From contig JBGQHM010000046.1 of the NCBI GenBank assembly GCA_041497995.1, positions 1 through 26,920 of the forward strand: a DNA stretch of 26,920 nucleotides. The letters run 5' to 3'. This DNA is from DATKMS01 sp041497995. Lineage in GTDB: Bacteria > Desulfobacterota > Binatia > HRBIN30. Positions 19,410-26,920 of this stretch are shown piece by piece. Under the pieces are notes generated by a model. It saw only the letters and a list, made by a program, of their open reading frames with translations. It was not told where the DNA came from and searched no databases. A program made the position numbers and the translations under genes. How positions within the stretch are numbered: the first letter of the stretch is position 1; each line of letters opens with the position of its first letter.

Positions 19410-19811
19410 CTACCATTCGGTGTCGGCATACATAAGACACTTCAGCTCCGCCGCGGCTGTCGCGGCGCACAGGTCCATCTTGTTCAGGTTGTAGCGCACC
19501 CCATCGAGCTTGGCCGCGCTGGTCGCACCCTTCGGCGGCGATCCCGCCGGCCCCCCGCACTTCCCTTTGGGCGCCAGAACGAATTGCACTTCTTCGATCT
19601 TGGGCTTCTCGCACTTTGCCTCGATCACCTTGATCTTTGCGTTCTCCGGGATCTGCTTGGGGAAGGAGAACGCCGTCCAGCTACCGTCGGAGCTGGCCGT
19701 CGACTCCACGGCGGAGAGCTTCTCTGCGCTCACGGACACTGGTGAAGAAAGCACAACCGCACCCAGCACAACCACACCCAGCACAACCGCAAAGGCCCTG
19801 TTTGTTCTCAT
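19410..19811 (-). CDS. Small exported protein of unknown function
   Basis: This 133-residue precursor has a clear signal peptide (RTNRAFAVVLGVVVLGAVVL, cleavage probably after VSVSA). The mature protein is small, soluble and rich in Lys and Ala, with four cysteines (AKCEKP, KGKCGG, LCAAT, LKCLMY) that could form two disulfides in the periplasm. I recognise no family. ATG 19811 is chosen because GGAGGA lies just upstream; the next upstream ATG (19823) overlaps that site. It sits 45 bp upstream of the SDR gene on the same strand. The signal peptide core is encoded by a 15-bp tandem repeat. Confidence 0.7.
   Translation of the reverse strand: MRTNRAFAVVLGVVVLGAVVLSSPVSVSAEKLSAVESTASSDGSWTAFSFPKQIPENAKIKVIEAKCEKPKIEEVQFVLAPKGKCGGPAGSPPKGATSAAKLDGVRYNLNKMDLCAATAAAELKCLMYADTEW
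19752..19791. repeat. 15-bp tandem repeat in a signal-peptide coding region
   Basis: About 2.7 copies of CACAACCGCACCCAG, with one A/G difference, occur in tandem. On the coding strand they encode the alternating VVLGV pattern of the hydrophobic core of the signal peptide. The unit length is a multiple of three, so copy-number change would lengthen or shorten the helix without shifting the frame. Confidence 0.75.
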
Positions 19812-19939
19812 CTGATCCTCCATTTCATTCTAAGCTATCGAATCGAGCACCCCACCGCCTACCATGCGCCGAGGCCTGCATCCAGTCCGCGGCCGGTGGC
19901 GACGTCATGCGCAAGCGAGCGAGCCACCTGGCCGCGCCG

Positions 19940-20020
19940 TCATGAATGGCCGCCGCCGGCAATCAACGCCACCTTACCGGTCAGATCGAACCCTGTGTTT
20001 GCGACCTTCGCCGTGCGCAC
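19940..20020 (-). pseudogene. N-terminal remnant of a second SDR gene
   Basis: On the minus strand, GGAGGTGCGC is followed by a frame reading TAKVANTGFDLTGKVALIAG, then GGHS and a TGA. FDLTGKVALI is identical to residues 9-18 of the neighbouring SDR, and the leader AAAGGAGGTGCGC resembles that gene's ribosome site. The expected ATG position reads ACG; an in-frame GTG overlaps the ribosome site. The rest of the gene (some 230 codons) is gone. The flanking 19824-19939 shows nothing I can identify. Confidence 0.65.
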
Positions 20021-20044
20021 CTCCTTTGCCCCCTGCGAGCCCTC

Positions 20045-20611
20045 TCAACGCGCTGGAGCGCTGAATCGCCCGATCCACTCGACGAACGCTTCGAGGAGTT
20101 TACCAATCTGCTTGCGCGTCGGTTCGTCGGTGAGCCGACCTGTGGTATCGACCTTCTCGTGGGCGCGCCCGACGTATACCTCGGGGCGGAGCATCGTCCA
20201 GGTTTCCGTGAACACGAAGGTCTGACGCAACGCGAGCTGCGCCCGCGCGGTGCCATGCATGCCCATCGACGCGCCCATGATGGCAGCCGGCTTGCGATTC
20301 AGCGGCGACTTCCCCGCCGGTCGCGACACCCAATCGATGGCGTTCTTGAGCACACCCGGCACTCCGTAGTTGTACTCCGGCGTGGCAACGAGCAGCGCAT
20401 CGGCATCCTGAATCGCGGCTTTGAGAGCGCGCACCGCCGCCGGATCGCCCTGTCTCTCGACGTCCTCATTGAAGGGAGGAATGTCCCCGAGGCCCTCATA
20501 GACACGAATCTCCAAACTCGCCGGCGCCAGTTCTGCCGCCGCGCGGATGAGCGCGTGATTCAACGAGCCGGCCCGCAGACTGCCGGCGATACCCACAATA
20601 CGAATGCTCAT
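20045..20611 (-). CDS. NADPH-dependent FMN reductase (flavodoxin-like)
   Basis: This 188-residue flavodoxin-fold protein has the FMN phosphate loop GSLRAGSLN (10-18) and the hallmark TPEYNYGVPGVLKNAIDWVS, as in chromate/quinone reductases (ChrR, ArsH-like, AzoB). FNEDVE and KPAAIMGASMGMHGTARAQ match other conserved blocks. The family reduces quinones, azo dyes or metals using NAD(P)H and FMN. The start ATG has GGGAG at proper spacing. It is divergent from the small membrane protein gene, with about 55 bp between starts. The leftover SDR start lies directly downstream. Confidence 0.93.
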   Translation of the reverse strand: MSIRIVGIAGSLRAGSLNHALIRAAAELAPASLEIRVYEGLGDIPPFNEDVERQGDPAAVRALKAAIQDADALLVATPEYNYGVPGVLKNAIDWVSRPAGKSPLNRKPAAIMGASMGMHGTARAQLALRQTFVFTETWTMLRPEVYVGRAHEKVDTTGRLTDEPTRKQIGKLLEAFVEWIGRFSAPAR

Positions 20612-20666
20612 GTCGTCTCCCTTGTACGGATTGATACGCTCCTCGTCCTGGCGTAGGACGTCACAC

Positions 20667-20975
20667 GTGCCGAACCAGCGCTCCGTCGCCCATCACATCC
20701 TGCCGACGGCGGCCACGATGGCCGGCGTGTGCATCACCGTTGTCAGCGTCATCAAACTCACCGAGCTCTCACGGGCTTTCACGACGTTCATCGACGATAT
20801 CCTCGCCATCGATAGCCTGCTCTTCCTCGCCAGTTGCTTCCTGTCGTATCTGTCGCTGCGCGCCGACAAAATAGGCGTGGCGCTCGAACAAGGCGCCGAC
20901 GTTCTCTTCTTGCTGGGGCTGACGGTCATGGTCATGTGCGCTTTCCTGCTGGTGTATGCGCTCGGCTACGTGTGA
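20667..20975 (+). CDS. Small three-helix membrane protein, unknown function
   Basis: From GTG 20667 the protein has 102 residues with three hydrophobic segments: AATMAGVCITVVSVIKL, ILAIDSLLFLASCFLSYLSL and DVLFLLGLTVMVMCAFLLVY. The N-terminal HHILPTAATMAGVC and the block SYLSLR look conserved in small bacterial inner-membrane proteins I have seen without known function; this is from memory. The frame is open to 20604, but that extension overlaps the FMN reductase start on the other strand. AGGA lies about 9 bases before the GTG. It converges with the rhodanese gene 10 bp away. Confidence 0.7.
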   Translation: MPNQRSVAHHILPTAATMAGVCITVVSVIKLTELSRAFTTFIDDILAIDSLLFLASCFLSYLSLRADKIGVALEQGADVLFLLGLTVMVMCAFLLVYALGYV

Positions 20976-20985
20976 GGTGCCGCAC

Positions 20986-21342
20986 TCACCTGATGCGGTC
21001 CATCCAGACGGTGCGGGCCGGCGCGTACGTGTGCGGCACGCAGTGGCCGCAGATCTCGTCGGCAAGACGCGCGAGGGTCGCCAGGGCACTCTCCAGCGTC
21101 GTAGGACACGTCACCGAGCCGCAGTAGACTGCAATCTCTGCAGTCCGGTCCGGCAGGACCTCAGCAACACGCGCCGGCATGTCAGCGAGCAGTAGGTTGC
21201 GAGCACCCGGGATATGCCCATCCGCATACGAGCTTGCGGGTAACGCATCCACCACAATGAGCGACGGGTCGTGGAGACGGCGTTGAATCTCTTCGCGCAA
21301 GATCTCCGTTCGGTCGATGGATACTGGCGCTGCTCCGACCAT
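20986..21342 (-). CDS. Rhodanese-like domain protein
   Basis: This 118-residue single rhodanese domain contains LIVVDALPASSYADGHIPGARNL, the usual D-x-R/L...ya.GHIpGA block, and an active-site loop starting at Cys74 in AVYCGSVTCPTT, with a second Cys79. Single-domain rhodaneses move sulfane sulfur to acceptors such as cyanide or thiols in the cytoplasm. The ATG start has only a distant ribosome site. No sulfur-metabolism genes lie next to it, so its partner is unknown. Confidence 0.88.
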   Translation of the reverse strand: MVGAAPVSIDRTEILREEIQRRLHDPSLIVVDALPASSYADGHIPGARNLLLADMPARVAEVLPDRTAEIAVYCGSVTCPTTLESALATLARLADEICGHCVPHTYAPARTVWMDRIR

Positions 21343-21414
21343 TGTCTGGGGTCACTCTCCTCGCCGGTGATGCGTCAGAGCTCCGATTGACGTGAGAGCA
21401 GGTGGGTTTCCAGG

Positions 21415-21552
21415 CTATTCCCTGTCCTTGGCCTGCTCTTCGAGCTTCTGCTCGAACTCTTCGCGCATCTCCTCTTTCGAGGCGAGGAACTTCTCAAACT
21501 GCTCCGGGGAGAGAAGCTGCGTCAGCCGTTCGCTGACGGGGCCGATGACGAC
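21415..21552 (-). other. Frame-shifted C-terminal tail of the lytic transglycosylase
   Basis: In a different minus frame, directly after the EAL codons of the transglycosylase, the sequence reads VVIGPVSERLTQLLSPEQFE and then a charged helix of Lys, Glu and Gln ending in a TAG at 21415-21417. Codon use is ordinary for a real gene and no start codon is available for a separate ORF. Removing the two bases 21553-21554 from a short GAGAG run joins the frames smoothly. This is either a real frameshift or an assembly indel. Confidence 0.6.
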
Positions 21553-22439
21553 GAGAGGGCCTCCGCGGCGTGCGCCGGCATCTCGCGCTTGTAGCGCTGG
21601 TAGCGTTCGAGGATACGCTGCACGTACGTCACGGTGTCGCCCCCGTGTGCGAAGCCGTTCGGCAGCTGCTCGTAGATGGCCGGCTCTTCGAGCAGCGGCA
21701 GCATCAAGTCAATGCCGTCTTGCCAGCGGTTCGGATCGTAGCCGAAGCGGCGTGCCAGCAGCTGCGCATCACGGACATGGCCGGGGCCGACGTTGTAGGC
21801 GGCAAGGACCAAGCCGAGGCGATCTGCGGCCGCCGCGTCGTGGAACATCTCGTCGAGTTGTCGCAGGTAGCGCACACCGGTCTTCACATTGTCGTCGGGC
21901 GCCTTGAAGCGTTCCGCGCCGACGGCCTCGGCAGCGATCGGGCGCACCTGCATCAGCCCGTAAGCGCCCTTGTCGCTGCGGCTCGACGGGTCGAACCGCG
22001 ATTCCTCGAAGATCACCGCGGCAATCAAGCGCCAGTCGAAGCCTTCGGCGTTGGCGTGATGAACAATGAGGTGGTCAAACGGCGACAGCGACAGCGCGAG
22101 ACTGGCACGGGGTGGTGCCGCGGTCTGCTCGGCGAACGTTGGAATCGCGATCTCGGTACCGTCGACCCGAATGTACCAACCGCCACTGCGCAGCGCCCAC
22201 GCATGTGGAGCGGGCGGCTCCGGCACAGACGCCTCCTCAGTTTGAGAGGGTGAGCTGGCGGGGACCGGTTCACTGAGTCGCTCCGCCCGACCACGTTGGA
22301 GCAGGCTGGCCACTGCCAGCGTTGCCACACCCACTGCCACTAGGCGGAGCGCCCCGCTGAGAAGAGCTGGGCGCCGGAGCATGGCGGGGAGTCTGCCTGA
22401 CCGGTCTTCCAGGTGCAACCCCACGAATCGCGTTGACAT
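21522..22439 (-). CDS. Lytic transglycosylase, Slt/MltE-like, membrane anchored
   Basis: This 305-residue protein has an N-terminal signal anchor (about 28-48), a Pro/Ser-rich linker and a GH23 catalytic domain. The catalytic Glu lies in VIFEESRFDPSSRSDKGAYGLMQV (about residue 146), followed by LGLVLAAYNVGPGHV and TVTYVQRILERYQRY, the usual AYNxGxG and final-helix blocks. It cleaves peptidoglycan glycan strands to 1,6-anhydro ends in the periplasm. ATG 22439 is chosen over the open frame to 22565, which would run through the TetR start; ATG 22382 is also possible. The last ten or so residues (SSSSAPSANG) look out of frame relative to a well-formed downstream tail. It is divergent from the TetR gene with 45 bp between. 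Confidence 0.9.
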   Translation of the reverse strand: MSTRFVGLHLEDRSGRLPAMLRRPALLSGALRLVAVGVATLAVASLLQRGRAERLSEPVPASSPSQTEEASVPEPPAPHAWALRSGGWYIRVDGTEIAIPTFAEQTAAPPRASLALSLSPFDHLIVHHANAEGFDWRLIAAVIFEESRFDPSSRSDKGAYGLMQVRPIAAEAVGAERFKAPDDNVKTGVRYLRQLDEMFHDAAAADRLGLVLAAYNVGPGHVRDAQLLARRFGYDPNRWQDGIDLMLPLLEEPAIYEQLPNGFAHGGDTVTYVQRILERYQRYKREMPAHAAEALSSSSAPSANG

Positions 22440-22484
22440 ACCACGTCGTTTTACTCTAGCTTGCTTTTCGGAGAGGCGTGGGAC

Positions 22485-23120
22485 ATGTCCGATCAACAAT
22501 CTGTGGATACACCCGAAGCGCGCGAAAAAATTCTCGCCACGGCGACGCGGCTCTTCTCCGAGCACGGCTACGAAACGACCTCGCTGTCACAGGTGGCCCG
22601 CGAGGCTGGCGTGAGCAAGGCGCTGATCTTCTGGCACTTCGACTGCAAAGAGAAGCTCTATCGCAACGCGATGCGCAAGACCCTCGAGCCCTACTTCATC
22701 GACCAGGAAAGGCTCGAGGGGCTGGGAGAGCCGGCGCAGATCGCACGCCTCATCGACCAGTTCTATGACTTCGTGCACGACAACGTGTACTCTGTGCGCT
22801 TCTTCCTGAGCCTCACGCTGCAGTCGGAGGGGCAACCGGATGAGATGTTGAGCCGCGTGAACGAGCTGTACGGCGTCTACCGCAGCTCGTTTGCTAGCAT
22901 CATTGAAAGCGGCCGGGCGCGCGGCGTATTCCGTGCAGACACCGAGCCGGCGCGTGACGCGGCGCTGATCATGGCGTCACTCGCGGGGATTCTGGTTCAA
23001 CGCTTCATGAGCGACGGAGCAGCACCCGACGCAAAAGATCTGATTGAGCACTTGAAAACGACCCTCTTCCAGCGACTGGTCGTTCCAGCCGCAGGGAGTC
23101 CGCTCGCGGGGCGCCCGTAG
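22485..23120 (+). CDS. TetR/AcrR family transcriptional regulator
   Basis: This 211-residue regulator has a classic N-terminal helix-turn-helix: AREKILATATRLFSEHGYET then SLSQVAREAGVSKALIFWHF and KEKLYRNAM (about 12-60). The C-terminal ligand domain is helical (FVHDNVYSVRFFLSLTLQSE) and resembles the YcdC-like group; the ligand is unknown. ATG 22485 has GGAG about ten bases upstream and fits the family start. The divergent transglycosylase is the most likely nearby target, along with autoregulation, because only 45 bp separate the two genes. A strong hairpin overlaps its stop codon. Confidence 0.92.
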   Translation: MSDQQSVDTPEAREKILATATRLFSEHGYETTSLSQVAREAGVSKALIFWHFDCKEKLYRNAMRKTLEPYFIDQERLEGLGEPAQIARLIDQFYDFVHDNVYSVRFFLSLTLQSEGQPDEMLSRVNELYGVYRSSFASIIESGRARGVFRADTEPARDAALIMASLAGILVQRFMSDGAAPDAKDLIEHLKTTLFQRLVVPAAGSPLAGRP

Positions 23121-23128
23121 GCGCCCCG
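23107..23128 (+). terminator. GC-rich hairpin at the end of the TetR gene
   Basis: CGGGGCGCC, loop CGTA, then GGCGCCCCG forms a perfect 9-bp stem that includes the TAG stop. No T run follows on either side, so it is not a textbook intrinsic terminator, but its place between convergent genes suits transcript ending or 3' protection. Confidence 0.5.
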
Positions 23129-23265
23129 CCCGAGTCACCCTCGGCCGCAACCCCCCAACCAGCGGGGAGGAACACCACCACCGCACCGCCACATCACCCT
23201 CCCCCCTTCCACACCTACAACCCGTTCTCGCTACCTAAGAGAAGCGCACGCTGCTGCTCGGATGG

Positions 23266-26019
<2,754 letters not shown>

Positions 26020-26033
26020 TCCCCCATCCCCCT

Positions 26034-26047
26034 CACATTTGGTTGTG
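26034..26047 (-). promoter_or_regulatory. Candidate NrdR box, gene-proximal
   Basis: The 14-mer CACATTTGGTTGTG is an inverted repeat of the CAC-N8-GTG form used by the ribonucleotide-reductase repressor NrdR. Its AT core is weak. It lies 15 bp before the chosen nrdJ start, and its centre is 32 bp from the upstream box. Confidence 0.45.
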
Positions 26048-26065
26048 TTACGCGTGTCCATCTAC

Positions 26066-26079
26066 CACAACATATAGTA
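26066..26079 (-). promoter_or_regulatory. Candidate NrdR box, distal, overlapping a -10-like element
   Basis: On the minus strand TACTATATGTTGTG resembles the CACTATAT-type NrdR consensus, with one altered end. It includes TACTAT, a plausible -10 hexamer. NrdR boxes typically occur in pairs about 31-32 bp centre to centre, as here. Confidence 0.5.
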
Positions 26080-26192
26080 CCCCAGTCAAGCGGCAGCCGC
26101 CAGATGAACGGTTTTCAGGAACGCTCATCGATGCATAAGCGAAGCCGCCGCGTCTCGTCTTCGCTGCGGCTGCACACTACAATGCCGGCACC

Positions 26193-26660
26193 ATGCGACC
26201 AGCGAACGAGCGCGCCAGTAGAGTGGCGGACGTTTTGAGTGACGTGCTGAAGCGTGTCGACCCGGAGCAGCAGATGCGCGTCTACAGCATCTGGAATTTC
26301 TGGGCCGACGAGGTCGGCGAGTTGATTGCGCGGCGCGCGCAGCCGAGCGGATTTCGCAACGGCATCTTGTTCGTGACCGTGGCGACGCAGAGCTGGATGC
26401 AAGAGCTGCAGTTCATGAAGGAGAAGATTCGCGAGCGGCTCAATACGCGTCTCGGCGCTGAATTGGTGCGCGACATCTTCTTCGCGTCGGGCACGATCGA
26501 GGCGACGCCAAAGGACGAACCGCGCGAGACGCCGCTACCGGGACGTGCACTCGTGGCACTGCCGCCGATTGCCGATCCATCGCTGGCGACGGCGTTCACC
26601 CGCGTCGTCGATGCGCGGGCGCAGCGCTTGGCGCGCAGCCGGGGCCGGCGAAAGAAGTAG
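26193..26660 (+). CDS. dciA: DciA/DUF721 family helicase-loading protein
   Basis: The 155-residue protein matches DUF721/DciA: a short N-terminal helix (ASRVADVLSDVLKRV), then IWNFWADEVGELIARRAQPSGFRNGILFVTV and TQSWMQELQFMKEKIRERLN, the KH-like core typical of the family. DciA replaces DnaC/DnaI in most bacteria and helps load the replicative helicase DnaB. The C-terminal part (from about 105) is Pro/Arg-rich and disordered, ending in a basic RSRGRRKK. It is divergent from nrdJ with 173 bp between, so DNA replication and dNTP supply genes share one control region. Confidence 0.9.
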   Translation: MRPANERASRVADVLSDVLKRVDPEQQMRVYSIWNFWADEVGELIARRAQPSGFRNGILFVTVATQSWMQELQFMKEKIRERLNTRLGAELVRDIFFASGTIEATPKDEPRETPLPGRALVALPPIADPSLATAFTRVVDARAQRLARSRGRRKK

Positions 26661-26717
26661 ATGGTGCCCGCGGGGTGCGGCCCGTAGGGTTTAGCCGTCC
26701 GTTGAAAAAACCCCCGT

Positions 26718-26784
26718 GCTTCGACAGGCTCAGCATGAGCGGTTCCCCTCCCCGATTTCAATGACCTGCTTCCGCTCACCCTGA
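26718..26784. repeat. Imperfect inverted repeat of the TTCGACAGGCTCAG type
   Basis: The left arm (26718-26742) reads GCTTCGACAGGCTCAGCATG then AGCGG. A partial reverse copy, CCGCTCACCCTGA, lies at 26772-26784. I know such TTCGACAGGCTCAG palindromes as dispersed intergenic repeats in many environmental genomes, from memory. No other copy is obvious in this window. 26661-26717, between dciA and the repeat, holds nothing I can identify. Confidence 0.55.
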
Positions 26785-26832
26785 ACTACTATATCCGAAA
26801 GTCTTCGCGTGGCGCGCAGAAGTTGGCGGCGA

Positions 26833-26920
26833 TCATGCGGCCTCCCGGAGCAGCTGCTTAATGCTGGCGTCGCGGGTGGCGCGCACGGCGGCGGTGAGGA
26901 GGCGGCCGCGCTCAGTGATC
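26833..26920 (-). CDS. C-terminal end of an unidentified protein, possibly an antitoxin
   Basis: From the right edge the minus strand encodes ITERGRLLTAAVRATRDASI then KQLLREAA and a TGA at 26833-26835. ITERGR recalls Phd/VapB-type antitoxins (ITxRGRP), but the rest does not match well. An ATG (26834-26836) overlaps the stop as ATGA, the coupling usual in toxin-antitoxin pairs. It opens MIAANF, like the start of PIN-domain toxins, but hits a TAG after 15 codons (26789-26791), next to the inverted repeat. If this is a toxin gene, only its first few codons remain. Confidence 0.35.
   Translation of the reverse strand, partial: ITERGRLLTAAVRATRDASIKQLLREAA

Noticed and set aside
18828..19745. 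Long plus-strand open frame across the SDR and small exported protein genes
   Set aside because: It crosses two genes and their intergenic start region, and its sequence is low in hydrophobic core patterns.
26020..26192. Cobalamin riboswitch ahead of the B12-dependent reductase
   Set aside because: The leader is short and shows no B12-box-like sequence or long folded element; NrdR-type repeats explain it better.

Overview
The window is GC-rich, tightly packed bacterial chromosome with no rRNA, tRNA, CRISPR array or intact mobile element that I can see. The gene set suggests a deltaproteobacterial-grade lineage (Myxococcota, Desulfobacterota or Binatota), probably from a metagenome. The clues are a long B12-dependent ribonucleotide reductase with a C-terminal zinc ribbon, secreted proteins with dockerin-like and CDDGD-type cysteine tails, PQQ-type propeller lipoproteins and orphan hybrid kinases. 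This placement is inference; no marker gene settles it.

Left part (1-4311): the edge of a polysaccharide or exosortase-type locus. It holds a carrier-protein-like C-terminus, a PLP-dependent decarboxylase that has lost its middle, a GNAT-like protein, a Wzx/MOP flippase and a GT4 glycosyltransferase. Next (4398-8268) come a P-type cation ATPase divergent from a UspA protein, and rsmE, whose stop overlaps the uspA stop. Then (8305-15903) come two exported proteins in tandem (reelin/dockerin-like and propeller lipoprotein), a membrane sensor kinase divergent from them, a pirin and a hybrid kinase with two receiver domains.

Middle (15904-17130): a decaying stretch. A UBP-type zinc-finger gene is broken by two frameshifts and a SnoaL-like gene carries an in-frame TAG. 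TAG is an ordinary stop elsewhere here, so recoding is unlikely. Then (17131-21342) follow a phospholipase A2-like lipoprotein, an alpha/beta hydrolase, an SDR, a small secreted protein, a remnant of a second SDR, an NADPH-dependent FMN reductase, a small membrane protein and a rhodanese.

Right part (21415-26920): a lytic transglycosylase whose natural C-terminus seems to lie in another frame, a divergent TetR regulator, nrdJ with two candidate NrdR boxes 32 bp apart in its leader, dciA (DUF721), an imperfect inverted repeat and the end of what may be a toxin-antitoxin pair.

I found no convincing new multi-gene system. The most informative observations are the several precisely locatable gene lesions, the candidate NrdR operator pair, and a repeat-derived insertion inside a kinase catalytic domain.
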